Shown: positions 6,748 to 15,581, counted from the stretch's first letter. The stretch: DNA of 64,000 bases from Shimia sp049116215 (GCF_049116215.1 NZ_JAGDZB010000001.1:62001-126000), one strand, 5' to 3'. The notes: a model not told the origin generated them from the sequence alone. Numbers and translations are program-made.

Positions 6748-8622
6748 TTAACTTCCTTCGTGGAAAAAGTCGTAAATTGTCTCCGCCAGCTTGTCAGAGA
6801 CGCCATCCACGGCTTTCAAATCCGCCAGATTGGCCCGGCTTACGGCTTTTGCGCTGCCAAAATGCGCCAACAAAGCCCGCTTACGCGTCGCGCCCACGCC
6901 TGGTACGTCATCCAATGGCGTTGCGCCCACAGCTTTGGCGCGTTTCGCACGGTGTGTACCAATCGCAAACCTATGCGCTTCATCGCGCAGCCGTTGCACA
7001 AAATACAGCACCGGGTCATTCCGACGCAGCGCCATCACGCTTTTGCCAACGCGGTGGAATTCCTCTTTGCCGTGGTCACGATCAACACCCTTGGCGACCC
7101 CTACCATCGGGACGTCTTCCACGCCGTATTCTTCCATGATTTCACGCACAGCGCTTACTTGCCCCGCACCACCATCAATCAACAACAGGTCCGGCCACAT
7201 ACCTTTGTCCCGATCCGGATCTTCCTTCAGCAACCGCTTAAACCGCCGGTTCAACACCTCTTTCATCATGCCAAAGTCATCCCCTGGCGTCAGGTCATCC
7301 CCCTTGATGTTGAACTTGCGGTAGCTGCTTTTCATGAAGCCTTCCGGCCCGGCTACAATCATGCCGCCCACCGCGTTGGTGCCCTGAATGTGGCTGTTGT
7401 CGTAAACCTCAATCCGCTGCGGCGGCCCGTCCAGATCAAACGCCTCGGCCACGCCTTGCAACAACTTCGCCTGCGTTGCCGTCTCGCTCATCTTGCGCGC
7501 CAGACTTTCCCGCGCGTTCCTAGCAGCGCCTTCTACAAGCTCCGCCTTCTCGCCGCGCTGGGGTACGGTGATCTCGACCTTACGCCCAGCCTTGGACCCC
7601 AGCGCTTCCGCCATCAGTTCTGCGTTCTCAATCGCATGTGACAGGATCAATTGCCGAGGCGGCTCCTTGCCATCATAAAACTGGCCAATGAAGGCCTCCA
7701 GCACCTCGGCCGCCTCAACATCCGCACCCACCCGCGGATAGAAATCGCGGTTGCCCCAGTTCTGATTGGCCCGGATGAAGAACACCTGCACACAGGCCTG
7801 CCCCTTCTCCAGATGCAGTGCGATCACGTCCGCTTCGGCCACCCCTCGCGGGTTGATGCCTTGCGTTGTTTGCACAGACGTCAGCGCCCGAATGCGATCC
7901 CGCAATGTGGCCGCCTTCTCAAACTCCATTGCGTCAGAGGCCGCCTGCATCTGCTTCGCCAAGGTCTCCTGTATCTGCGTTGAGCGCCCAGACAAGAACC
8001 GCTCCGCATCACGTACGCTGTCGGCATAATCACTTTCCGAAATCCGCCCAACACAAGGGCCAGAGCAACGCTTGATCTGAAACAGCAAACACGGCCGCGT
8101 CCGGCTCTCAAACTGCGCATCCGAACAATTGCGCAACAAGAACACTTTCTGCAGCTGACTCAACGTGCGGGTGACCGCCCCGGCATTGGCAAACGGTCCG
8201 TAGTAATTGCCTTTTTCCTTCTTGGCCCCACGATGTTTCTTGATCTGCGGAAAGCCATGTGCCCGGCTGACCAGAATATTGGGGAAACTTTTGTCATCGC
8301 GCAGCAGCACGTTGTATTTTGGCTTCAGCTGCTTGATCAGGTTCTGTTCCAGCAGCAGCGCCTCGGTTTCCGTCTTGGTGGTCAGAAACATCATCGACGC
8401 GGTTTCGGAAATCATCCGCGCAATCCGCCCCGAGTGCCCCGAGGGCCGCGCATAGTTGGACACCCGCGCCCGCAAATTACGCGCTTTACCAACGTAGAGA
8501 ATCCGCGCCTGCGCATCGAGCATGCGATAAACGCCGGGCGAACCATCCAGGGTCTTCAGATAGCTATGTATACATTCGTGTCCCGTCGGGCCGTCAGGAC
8601 TGTCGTGGCTGTCAGAGGTCAT
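6748..8622 (-). CDS. uvrC: Excinuclease ABC subunit C
   Basis: 624 residues, normal length. UvrC makes both incisions of nucleotide excision repair within the UvrBC-DNA complex. Domains in order: GIY-YIG nuclease for the 3' cut (SPGVYRML and LYVGKARNLRARV, residues ~28-60), a Cys-rich linker (CLLFQIKRCSGPCVG), a UVR motif for UvrB contact (~205-240), the RNase H-like endonuclease domain for the 5' cut (IEVYDNSHIQGTNAVGGM and LLIDGGAGQ), and C-terminal helix-hairpin-helix repeats (DVPGVGATRKRALLAHFGS). It lies in the common uvrC-pgsA-moaD-moaE order of Rhodobacteraceae. I see no clear SOS box upstream. Confidence 0.96.
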   Translation of the reverse strand: MTSDSHDSPDGPTGHECIHSYLKTLDGSPGVYRMLDAQARILYVGKARNLRARVSNYARPSGHSGRIARMISETASMMFLTTKTETEALLLEQNLIKQLKPKYNVLLRDDKSFPNILVSRAHGFPQIKKHRGAKKEKGNYYGPFANAGAVTRTLSQLQKVFLLRNCSDAQFESRTRPCLLFQIKRCSGPCVGRISESDYADSVRDAERFLSGRSTQIQETLAKQMQAASDAMEFEKAATLRDRIRALTSVQTTQGINPRGVAEADVIALHLEKGQACVQVFFIRANQNWGNRDFYPRVGADVEAAEVLEAFIGQFYDGKEPPRQLILSHAIENAELMAEALGSKAGRKVEITVPQRGEKAELVEGAARNARESLARKMSETATQAKLLQGVAEAFDLDGPPQRIEVYDNSHIQGTNAVGGMIVAGPEGFMKSSYRKFNIKGDDLTPGDDFGMMKEVLNRRFKRLLKEDPDRDKGMWPDLLLIDGGAGQVSAVREIMEEYGVEDVPMVGVAKGVDRDHGKEEFHRVGKSVMALRRNDPVLYFVQRLRDEAHRFAIGTHRAKRAKAVGATPLDDVPGVGATRKRALLAHFGSAKAVSRANLADLKAVDGVSDKLAETIYDFFHEGS

Positions 8623-8983
8623 GAGATCTCAAATATGATTCTTTTGCTCTGGCTGCAATCTTGACGGGACAGAAGCAAGCATAAACAAATCCACCGAAGC
8701 TGTGGATAAGTCTGAAGATATCTTTCCGGCTTCCGAGGATTTCCCTTGTTTTTGGCTGCTTTCGACGCACTGCTTAAAAATTAGGCGCAAAATCAACCTA
8801 TTGATTTTAAAGGAAACTTTTTTACGACCACGGCAAATAGTTGAAATCATTAAGAAAAAGTAAAATTTATGTAACGGGACTGTGACCGGTGCAAAACTTA
8901 TCTTTGAAATGCGTATTTGGTCCAAAATTTCGCGCATTGTTACCGCAATCAGCCAACCATGCGGCAAAGCCTCTCCCGGCATG
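8623..8983. other. AT-rich intergenic region upstream of uvrC
   Basis: A 361-bp stretch between the uvrC start and the end of the SDR gene, clearly more AT-rich than its surroundings, especially 8770-8880. One minus-strand frame is open across it, but its product has poor coding character (long runs of K, S, I and F, no ribosome site, no recognisable domain). I see no tRNA, conserved RNA, repeat or LexA box. It probably holds the uvrC promoter and possibly relics of other DNA. Confidence 0.5.
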
Positions 8984-9736
8984 TTACCACGTCAAATGTT
9001 GCCCGCCATCCACACAAATTGCCTGCCCTGTGACAGCCTGTGCCTCCAACAGATAGCCCAAAGCCGCGACAATATCCTGCGGACCAACGCCCCGCTGAAG
9101 CACCGTTCCGTGGCGCTCATTGGCAAACTCCGCAACGCTCTGATGCGCCCCCCGCAACGTGGGTCCCGGCGCAATGCCGTTCACGCGAATATCCGGAGCC
9201 AACCCCTGTGCTGCGGTTTGGGTCAGCGCCCAAAGCCCCATCTTTGCCAAAGTGTAGGTCGAAAACTCCGGTGTCAGGTTGCGAATACGTTGATCCAACA
9301 TGTTCACCACCAGCCCTGCCGCCACCGGCTCTCCTGCCGCGTCTACCTCTGCCTTAAGCCCTTGCTGCGCCATAGCCTGCGTCAACACATACGGCGCGCG
9401 CAAATTGCTCTCCATATGTCGGTCCCAACTCTCTCTGGTTGAAGACTGCAGCGTGTCATCCTCAAAGATCGACGCATTGTTGATCAAACAGGTGATGGGC
9501 CCACCCAACGCCGCCACACTCTGCGCAAACAAAGCGCTGGTCTGCGCCTCGTCCAACAGATCCGCCTGCAGTGCCACGCCTTTTTGCCCCTGAGCCTCTA
9601 TCGCGCGCAGGCTATCTGCAGCGCCGTCGTCAGACGTCGCATAATGCACCGCCACATCGTAGCCACGCTCAGCCAGTGCTATTGCCATCGCCTGCCCAAG
9701 CCGCTGTCCCGCGCCAGTCACCAATGCCCGCGCCAT
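8984..9736 (-). CDS. SDR oxidoreductase of the pteridine reductase / FolM type
   Basis: 250 residues. Short-chain dehydrogenase fold with cofactor motif VTGAGQRLGQ at the N-terminus, NNAS at residues 86-89, and YTLAK holding Tyr161 and Lys165. In place of the usual catalytic Ser there is Asp148, exactly 13 residues before the Tyr. This Asp-Tyr-Lys arrangement is that of trypanosomatid PTR1 and bacterial FolM, which reduce dihydropterins and dihydrofolate with NADPH. A role in (tetrahydro)pterin or folate metabolism is therefore plausible; folP, folB and folE2 occur elsewhere in the window. The gene is 17 bp downstream of the antiporter gene in the same direction. Confidence 0.8.
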   Translation of the reverse strand: MARALVTGAGQRLGQAMAIALAERGYDVAVHYATSDDGAADSLRAIEAQGQKGVALQADLLDEAQTSALFAQSVAALGGPITCLINNASIFEDDTLQSSTRESWDRHMESNLRAPYVLTQAMAQQGLKAEVDAAGEPVAAGLVVNMLDQRIRNLTPEFSTYTLAKMGLWALTQTAAQGLAPDIRVNGIAPGPTLRGAHQSVAEFANERHGTVLQRGVGPQDIVAALGYLLEAQAVTGQAICVDGGQHLTW

Positions 9737-9753
9737 ATCAGCCTCCGCTTAAC

Positions 9754-10704
9754 TCAGGTCAGGGTAATCAAAATGTAAGCTAGATAGAGCGCGGTGAGAA
9801 TAACACCCCAAATGCGTGTGATGTCTTTCTTCAAGAAGACAAAGGGGATCAACATCAGCGACGCGCCCAGCATCACCCAGAAATCGAAGTCGAAGAAATC
9901 CGGATCGACGCGAATAGGGTGCACAATCGACGTGATGCCGATGATGGCCAACAAGTTGAACATGTTGGAGCCAATCACGTTGCCCAGCGCCACATCCGCC
10001 TGACGGCGCAACGCCGCCATCACAGTGGTGGCCAACTCTGGCAGCGAGGTACCCAGCGCAATCAGTGTCAGGCCAATCACCGTGTCGCTCACACCGTAGC
10101 GGCGCGCAATAATCTCGGCGTTGTCCACCATCAGATCTGCGCCCAGCGGCAGACCGATCAGACCCAACAAAAGGAAGACGATGATGCGCCACCACGGCAT
10201 ATCCGGGTCCGCACCCTCGACCTCTTCCTCGTCCATCTCCACGGCCGCTTCGGCCCTTTTGTGGCACCGCGCCTGATAAAACGCGCTTCCCAAAACCAGT
10301 GCCAACGCGCCCAGCAGGACAACACCATTGCCAAAGCGGAAGAACCCGTCCGCCGCCAACGCGATAAACAGTACAGTGGCTGCAATCATCATGATGAAGT
10401 TGCGTTTGGAGTTGCAGTGGCTGGTGTGGATCGGCGCCAAAATGGCCGGGATCCCCAAAACAAGCAGGATGTTGGCGATGTTGGAGCCCACCACGTTACC
10501 AATCGCAATGCCCGGCGCGTTTTTCAGCGCCGCTTGCAAAGAAATCAGAAGTTCAGGTGCCGAGGTACCAAAGGCCACAATCGTCAATGAGACGATCAAA
10601 GCCGGAATACCAATCCGCAACGACAGGTTCACCGCGCCACGAACCAGCGCGTCCCCCGCCAGAAGCAGGATCACCAATCCCAGCGATACCAGCAACCATT
10701 CCAT
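9754..10704 (-). CDS. Calcium/sodium antiporter (CaCA family, YrbG-like)
   Basis: 316 residues. Integral membrane exchanger with two inverted halves, each carrying the alpha-repeat signature: FGTSAPELLISLQAA with GNVVGSNIANI in the first half and LGTSLPELATTVMAAL with GNVIGSNMFNL in the second. The conserved Glu of each PE(L) motif binds the cation. A charged cytoplasmic loop rich in Glu (AEAAVEMDEEEVEGAD) joins the halves. It exchanges Ca2+ or a related cation for Na+ or H+ across the inner membrane. It begins 3 bp from the end of the small zinc-ribbon gene. Confidence 0.92.
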   Translation of the reverse strand: MEWLLVSLGLVILLLAGDALVRGAVNLSLRIGIPALIVSLTIVAFGTSAPELLISLQAALKNAPGIAIGNVVGSNIANILLVLGIPAILAPIHTSHCNSKRNFIMMIAATVLFIALAADGFFRFGNGVVLLGALALVLGSAFYQARCHKRAEAAVEMDEEEVEGADPDMPWWRIIVFLLLGLIGLPLGADLMVDNAEIIARRYGVSDTVIGLTLIALGTSLPELATTVMAALRRQADVALGNVIGSNMFNLLAIIGITSIVHPIRVDPDFFDFDFWVMLGASLMLIPFVFLKKDITRIWGVILTALYLAYILITLT

Positions 10705-10707
10705 ACT

Positions 10708-10875
10708 TTACCCCATGTCCTTCCGACAGGGGCATGGGCCCTTGCCAATTTTAAAGCGTCCGCATTTGGCGCATTTCTTGGATTGCAGCTGTTTCTGTCC
10801 CGGAAACCGAAGTTTTCCAAACATCGCGAGCACCGCCATGCCAACCAGAAACAGAGAGACAATCTTTACCAGCAC
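10708..10875 (-). CDS. Small membrane protein with C-terminal Cys-rich (zinc-ribbon-like) motif
   Basis: About 55 residues from a GTG at 10875, one base after the stop codon of the S49 peptidase gene. An N-terminal hydrophobic helix (LVKIVSLFLVGMAVLAMFG) is followed by a basic segment and CAKCGRFKIGKGPCPC, whose paired cysteines look like a one-loop metal site. Its position between the S49 peptidase and the antiporter in one tight run of genes argues that it is translated. Alternative upstream starts would lie inside the peptidase gene. Function unknown. Confidence 0.65.
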   Translation of the reverse strand: MLVKIVSLFLVGMAVLAMFGKLRFPGQKQLQSKKCAKCGRFKIGKGPCPCRKDMG

Positions 10876-10876
10876 G

Positions 10877-11674
10877 TCAGAGCCCAAACCGCGCAAATTG
10901 CGCCCGCTCCTCAATGCCCGCAACTGCATCCTGGGCGAGTGAGGCCCCAAAACGCTGCCACATAGACCGTTTCACGCCATAGCGGCGCAGCTTCACCTTG
11001 TCCCCAAAGCGCGCTTTGAGCACCGGCACCAAATGGCCAATCTCGTCAATCAGACCAACCTCTTTGGCCTGCGACCCGATCCAAATTTCTCCGGTGAACA
11101 GGTCATCATTGTCCGCAAGTTTTCCGTCCCGACGTGTTTGCACATGGGCGATGAAATTTTGGTGAATTTGTTCCAACATCCGCTTGAGCCGTGCGACGTC
11201 TTCAGGCTGTTCCGGCTTGAACGGGTCGAGCATCGATTTGCTTTCGCCTGCGGTATAAACCCGCCGCTCGATACCTTGACGCGACAAGAACACATTGGCG
11301 CCAAATCCGGCGGAAATCACCCCAATGGAGCCGACAACCGAGCTTTCGTCTGCGTAAATCTCATCCGCCGCCGCTGCGAGCCAGTAACCGCCAGACGCGG
11401 CCACATCCTCAACAAAAGCAATCACAGGAACGTCTTTTTCTTCCGCCAAGCGGCGGATGCGGCTGCCAATTAGGGCGCTTTGCACCGGGCTGCCGCCAGG
11501 AGAGTTGATCTCCAATGCCACGGCCGCAGGCTTGCCTTTGGCAAAGGCTTTTTCCAGCAACGGCGTCAGTGTGGCGTCGTTCAATTGTCCACGTCCACCT
11601 GCGGCAATCATGCCCTGCAGACGCACAACTGCCACTGTGGGCGCTTTTTTGGCAAAGGGGTTTAAGCGTTTCAT
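10877..11674 (-). CDS. S49-family serine peptidase (SppA/SohB-like)
   Basis: 265 residues, single-domain form of the signal peptide peptidase family. The catalytic Ser lies in EDVAASGGYWLA and the general-base Lys in YTAGESKSMLDPF; both are present, and the surrounding EINSPGGSPVQS and GSIGVISAGFG match the family. Members of this type degrade membrane-associated peptides, usually as ring oligomers. No strong N-terminal membrane helix is seen, so it may be cytoplasmic or peripheral. It heads the run S49 peptidase, zinc-ribbon protein, antiporter, SDR. Confidence 0.9.
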   Translation of the reverse strand: MKRLNPFAKKAPTVAVVRLQGMIAAGGRGQLNDATLTPLLEKAFAKGKPAAVALEINSPGGSPVQSALIGSRIRRLAEEKDVPVIAFVEDVAASGGYWLAAAADEIYADESSVVGSIGVISAGFGANVFLSRQGIERRVYTAGESKSMLDPFKPEQPEDVARLKRMLEQIHQNFIAHVQTRRDGKLADNDDLFTGEIWIGSQAKEVGLIDEIGHLVPVLKARFGDKVKLRRYGVKRSMWQRFGASLAQDAVAGIEERAQFARFGL

Positions 11675-11788
11675 CCCATGGCATTTAGAACGCGCATGGT
11701 CGTTTCACAAGGCAAGCCCCTCAGGAAAGCGATGTTTGTGATCAAAAATCCTGATGTGACGCGAGTCACCCCGCGTCACATCCAAAGC

Positions 11789-12550
11789 TCACGCCCGAAT
11801 GCGCCAACCGGTCTTGAAGATCCACCAGATGATCCCCATGCACAGCGACGTGAAACCAAAGATCGCCAAGAGGCTCAGGCCCACAGGCACATCCGCCGTG
11901 CCAAAGAACGACCAGCGGAAGCCCGAAATCAGGTAAACCACCGGGTTAAACAAGGTGATTTTCTGCCAGATCGCCGGCAACATCGAGATCGAGTAAAAAG
12001 ACCCGCCCAGGAACACCAATGGCGTCACCACCAACAGCGGGATCAGCTGCAATTGCTCAAAGTTGCCCGCCCAGACCCCAATGATGAAGCCAAACAGTGA
12101 AAAGCTGACACAGGTCAGCACCAAAAACAGCACCATCGCCCAAGGGTGGGTGATCGGCACATCGACAAACAGCGACGCCGTGACAAGGATCACCACGCCA
12201 ATGAACAGCGCCTTGGTGGCCGCCGCCCCCACAAAGCCCAACACAATCTCAAAGAAGCTGATTGGCGCGCTCAGAAGTTCATACACTGTGCCAATGAACT
12301 TGGGGAAGTAGATGCCAAACGAGGCATTGGACAGCGCCTGTGTCATCACCGACAACATGATCAGCCCCGGCACAATAAACGCGCCATAGCTTACGCCTTC
12401 CACCTGGTCGATCCGGCTGCCAATGGCGGCACCAAACACCACAAAATACAGCGATGTGGAAATCACCGGCGAAATGAAACTCTGGGCGATGGTTCGGAAA
12501 AACCGCACCATTTCCGAGGAGTAGATTGCCCATACTGCCGTATAGTTCAT
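11789..12550 (-). CDS. ABC-2 type transporter permease
   Basis: 253 residues with about six membrane helices in the ABC-2 permease arrangement, including the family-typical PGLIMLSVMTQALSNASFG segment. It overlaps the stop codon of the ATP-binding gene by 4 bp (ATGA), so the two proteins form one exporter. The arrangement resembles NodJ- or YadH-type exporters of lipids, polysaccharides or drugs; substrate cannot be read from the sequence. Confidence 0.9.
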   Translation of the reverse strand: MNYTAVWAIYSSEMVRFFRTIAQSFISPVISTSLYFVVFGAAIGSRIDQVEGVSYGAFIVPGLIMLSVMTQALSNASFGIYFPKFIGTVYELLSAPISFFEIVLGFVGAAATKALFIGVVILVTASLFVDVPITHPWAMVLFLVLTCVSFSLFGFIIGVWAGNFEQLQLIPLLVVTPLVFLGGSFYSISMLPAIWQKITLFNPVVYLISGFRWSFFGTADVPVGLSLLAIFGFTSLCMGIIWWIFKTGWRIRA

Positions 12551-13470
12551 GCCGCGTCCTCCTTCACCAGACCAACAAAGATGTCTTCAAGGCTCGACTG
12601 TTCCGTCTGCAAATCTTTCAGCTGCAGCCCTGCCGCGCTGATATCGCCCAGAAGCCGCGTAATGCCCGTGCTCTCACCTGTGGTGTCGTAGTGATAGCGC
12701 AGCGCATGGCCGTCCTCTGCCAGCTCAAGGTCGTAGCTCGCCAGACTCTCCGGCACACTCTCCACCGGCGCTTGCAGGTCCACTTGTAGCGTTTTCTGCC
12801 CCAAGCGCTGCATCAACGCAGCCTTTTCTTCAACCAACAGCAACTCGCCGCCGTTGATTACGCCAACGCGGTCAGCAATCGCCTCGGCCTCCTCGATGTA
12901 GTGGGTGGTCAGAATGATGGTCACACCCTGCTCTTTTAACTTGGCCACCACATCCCACATGTCTTTGCGCAGCTCCACATCCACGCCCGCGGTCGGTTCA
13001 TCCAGGAACAACACACGTGGCTCGTGGCTGAGCGCCTTGGCAATCAACACACGGCGTTTCATGCCGCCAGACAGCTCCATCACCCGCGCATCTTTTTTGT
13101 CCCACAGAGACAACTGCTTCAGGATCTCTTCAATCTTCGCCGGGTTGGCCTTTTTGCCAAACAGGCCGCGCGAGTAGGTGACCACGTCAATCACCTTGTT
13201 GAACGGCTCCAGGTTGATCTCCTGAGGCACCAACCCAATCATCGAACGCGCCGCGCGGTAATCCGTCACCACATCGTGGCCACCAACTGTCACCGAGCCG
13301 GAGCTCGGGTTGGTGATCCCGCAAATGGTGGAAATAAGCGTGGTTTTTCCCGCGCCGTTTGGGCCCAGAAGTGCGAGAATTTCGCCCTCTTTGATGCCCA
13401 AGGTCACACCTTTGAGCGCCTCAAACCCACCTTTGTAGGTTTTGCGCAAATTTTTTATGTCTACAATCAC
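12547..13470 (-). CDS. ABC transporter ATP-binding protein (exporter)
   Basis: About 307 residues from the GTG at 13470, which has AGGGAG at good spacing; the frame stays open to a GTG at 13512, giving 321 residues, but without a ribosome site. Walker A is GPNGAGKTT, the signature is LSGGMKRR, and Walker B with its catalytic Glu is VLFLDEPTAG, followed by the D-loop and the switch His in ILTTHYIEEAE. A ~70-residue C-terminal extension is typical of YadG- or CcmA-like exporters. It energises the overlapping ABC-2 permease downstream. Confidence 0.92.
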   Translation of the reverse strand: MIVDIKNLRKTYKGGFEALKGVTLGIKEGEILALLGPNGAGKTTLISTICGITNPSSGSVTVGGHDVVTDYRAARSMIGLVPQEINLEPFNKVIDVVTYSRGLFGKKANPAKIEEILKQLSLWDKKDARVMELSGGMKRRVLIAKALSHEPRVLFLDEPTAGVDVELRKDMWDVVAKLKEQGVTIILTTHYIEEAEAIADRVGVINGGELLLVEEKAALMQRLGQKTLQVDLQAPVESVPESLASYDLELAEDGHALRYHYDTTGESTGITRLLGDISAAGLQLKDLQTEQSSLEDIFVGLVKEDAA

Positions 13471-13633
13471 CGCCGGCTCCCTCTTCCGGTCTGCACCTTT
13501 TGAACGCGCCACCCTATCAGTTGGATGATCCGCGCCAAGTGCACAAATTTTCAGAGGAATATGTGCACCACCGCACGGCTCTACAAGCCCGGTGGCGCAA
13601 TCTGTTAGAGAAACATCCGATGCAGACGCCGCA

Positions 13634-14149
13634 TCAGCCGCCGGTCATGCGCTTCAACAGGCTCTTTTTCGGCGCCTCGTCGGCATCCGCGTCCGCAGCC
13701 TCTTCCGCAGGTCCTTCCAGTGAGGTCTGCAAGTTGGTGAAAAACTGATCCGCCATCTTCTTGGCAAACCCGTCAATCAACCGGCTGCCCAATTGCGCCA
13801 GCTTGCCGCCCACCTTGGCGTCCACCTCATAACTCAACAGCGTGCCGGTCTCGCTGGCCGCCAATGTCACATCCGCGCCGCCTTTGGCAAAGCCCGCCGC
13901 GCCGCCCTTGCCTTCACCGGTCAAGGTCAGGCTCTCCCCTTCCACCAGATTGGACAAGGCAACCTGGCCTTTGAAGGTTGCCTTCACCGGGCCGACCTTC
14001 TGCACCACCGTGGCCTCAAAGCCGTCGTCAGCATTGCCGGTCACTTCTTTAGCGCCGGGCACACAGTGAAGCAGGCTATCTGCACTCAACAAAGCCGCCC
14101 AGACCTCAGCCACTGGGGCCGCAATTTCGCGTTGATCACTCATATGCAT
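13634..14149 (-). CDS. CoxG-like SRPBCC-fold protein
   Basis: 171 residues from the ATG at 14149, preceded by AGGAGAG; a second ATG lies two codons on. The N-terminus (REIAAPVAEVWAALLSADSLLHCVPG) and the G-E-G-K-G-G-A-A middle are typical of the carbon monoxide dehydrogenase subunit G family (SRPBCC superfamily). CoxG of the aerobic CO dehydrogenase system helps recruit the enzyme to the membrane; many homologues stand without cox genes, as here. The C-terminus is an acidic Ala/Asp linker plus a basic end. Role in this genome unknown. Confidence 0.85.
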   Translation of the reverse strand: MHMSDQREIAAPVAEVWAALLSADSLLHCVPGAKEVTGNADDGFEATVVQKVGPVKATFKGQVALSNLVEGESLTLTGEGKGGAAGFAKGGADVTLAASETGTLLSYEVDAKVGGKLAQLGSRLIDGFAKKMADQFFTNLQTSLEGPAEEAADADADEAPKKSLLKRMTGG

Positions 14150-14363
14150 TTTGGCTCTCCTCCTGTGGCTCGCTGTCGCCAACCTAGGCAGTTGCACAAA
14201 CAGCTGCAAGCACACCAAGGTCGTACGCGTATCAAAACGACAGCCTATCGCAATCTGGCCCCAAAAATACTGGGCATTCCTGTGCATATGGGGCTTGATC
14301 CATTTTGGCCGCGCCCCATATAACCACGCACAAAGTTAATCGCTTTAACATGAGAGTTTTGCT

Positions 14364-15377
14364 ATGCCCTCCGACATTCAACGGAAGCTCACAACCATTC
14401 TTGCTGCGGATGCCGCTGGCTACAGCCGAGTGATGGAATTGAATGAGGAGGAAGGCCTCCGGTCTCTCAAGGCAGCGCGCGCTGTGTTTAAGAAATTCAT
14501 CTCCCGCCATCATGGCCGTGTCGCGAACACGGCAGGCGACGGCCTGATCGCCGAGTTCCCCTCCGTGGTTGAGGCTGTGCAATGTGCAATTGAGGTACAA
14601 CGCGAACTCGGAGACCTGCAACACGATCCCGAGACCGCGCTGAATTTCCGCATCGGCATTCACTTGGGGGATGTGATGGTGGATGGCGAAGATCTGCTTG
14701 GCGAAGGCGTCAACCTCGCCGCACGTCTGCAAAGCATGGCGGAGCCCGGTGGCATTCTGCTGTCACAACAGGTCTATGATCAGGTGCGCAGCAAGCTTTC
14801 AGTCGGCTTTGACTACATCGGCGAACGCCGCCCCAAGAACTTTTCCGAAGGTGTGCAGGTGTATTGTGTCTCCAACTTGGCACAGGCCGAACCCAAAATG
14901 CACGTCCCAGAGCCGGAGCGGCCAAACCGCGCCAAAGCGCACAACGGCCCGACACAGCCCTCCGCCAAACCCAAGGCCAGCGACTGGCCGGACGATGAGT
15001 TTGACGAGGTGCTGAACAAAAAGCGGCCTGAAACCGTTTTGAACACGCCAGTAGACGACGATCTTCAGGAGCGGCTCACGCGCCGCGCAAAACAATTTGG
15101 CCTGATTTTCGCTGGGCTGTGTTTGATTGATATTGTTTCTGACCGTGGGATTTGGGCACATTGGCCCGGCCTAATCTTGCTGACAGTTTGGCTTCTGCAA
15201 GCTGCGCCGCTCTGGGTCACAGAACGCCGGAGCCTCCCCTTTGTGCGCGGTGCCATCGTTGTCGGAGCATTGGTTTTGATCAACCTCTTTTCCTGGAGCG
15301 GCTTCTTTTGGGTCATCTGGCCTGCCGGCGCATTACTCTTTGTCCATTTGATGCGCGGTCGGCGCAAACGCACCTAA
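14364..15377 (+). CDS. Class III adenylate/guanylate cyclase with C-terminal membrane domain
   Basis: 337 residues. Residues 1-~165 are a class III cyclase catalytic domain: metal-binding Asp16 (LAADAAGY) and Asp59 (TAGDGLIAEF), and transition-state Asn117 and Arg121 (GVNLAARLQ). All catalytic positions that I can recognise are present. A polar, Pro/Lys-rich linker (~175-230) follows, then about four hydrophobic helices to the end. This order (cyclase first, membrane helices last) is common in alphaproteobacterial cyclases that lack TPR or sensor domains. It probably makes cAMP in the cytoplasm at the membrane. It is divergent from the CoxG-like gene. Confidence 0.9.
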   Translation: MPSDIQRKLTTILAADAAGYSRVMELNEEEGLRSLKAARAVFKKFISRHHGRVANTAGDGLIAEFPSVVEAVQCAIEVQRELGDLQHDPETALNFRIGIHLGDVMVDGEDLLGEGVNLAARLQSMAEPGGILLSQQVYDQVRSKLSVGFDYIGERRPKNFSEGVQVYCVSNLAQAEPKMHVPEPERPNRAKAHNGPTQPSAKPKASDWPDDEFDEVLNKKRPETVLNTPVDDDLQERLTRRAKQFGLIFAGLCLIDIVSDRGIWAHWPGLILLTVWLLQAAPLWVTERRSLPFVRGAIVVGALVLINLFSWSGFFWVIWPAGALLFVHLMRGRRKRT

Positions 15378-15450
15378 CCACCGAACCATCTAAACATCGA
15401 TCCCGTGGCCCCTCTCTTCGAGGGCCCAATCTGCTGCGCAAAGTCAATAA

Positions 15451-15465
15451 TTCCGCTATGCGGAA
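15451..15465. promoter_or_regulatory. Perfect 15-bp palindromic operator (site A)
   Basis: TTCCGC-TAT-GCGGAA, a perfect inverted repeat extended by A/T on each side, 117 bp upstream of the MaoC-type gene. A partial copy (TTCCGCATATTG) starts at 15471. Related palindromes occur at 15529, 23342 and 25151. The size and symmetry fit an IclR-family operator; an IclR gene lies at 25305. Confidence 0.6.
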
Positions 15466-15528
15466 TAACTTTCCGCATATTGACAGAACGCCCCGAATCC
15501 CGTCTCTTAGAGCAAGAGCGGAAGTTCT

Positions 15529-15543
15529 TTCCGCATGGGGGAA
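15529..15543. promoter_or_regulatory. Imperfect palindromic operator (site B)
   Basis: TTCCGC-ATG-GGGGAA, one mismatch from symmetry in the arms, 78 bp downstream of site A and 39 bp upstream of the MaoC-type gene start. The two sites could bind one regulator cooperatively or by looping. Confidence 0.45.
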
Positions 15544-15581
15544 TGTGTCGATGTGCGGACAACGGTTGGGAGGCCGAAGGT

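Noticed and set aside
8629..8982. Minus-strand 117-codon frame in the AT-rich gap before uvrC
   Set aside because: No ribosome site, unusual composition and no recognisable fold; kept as intergenic.
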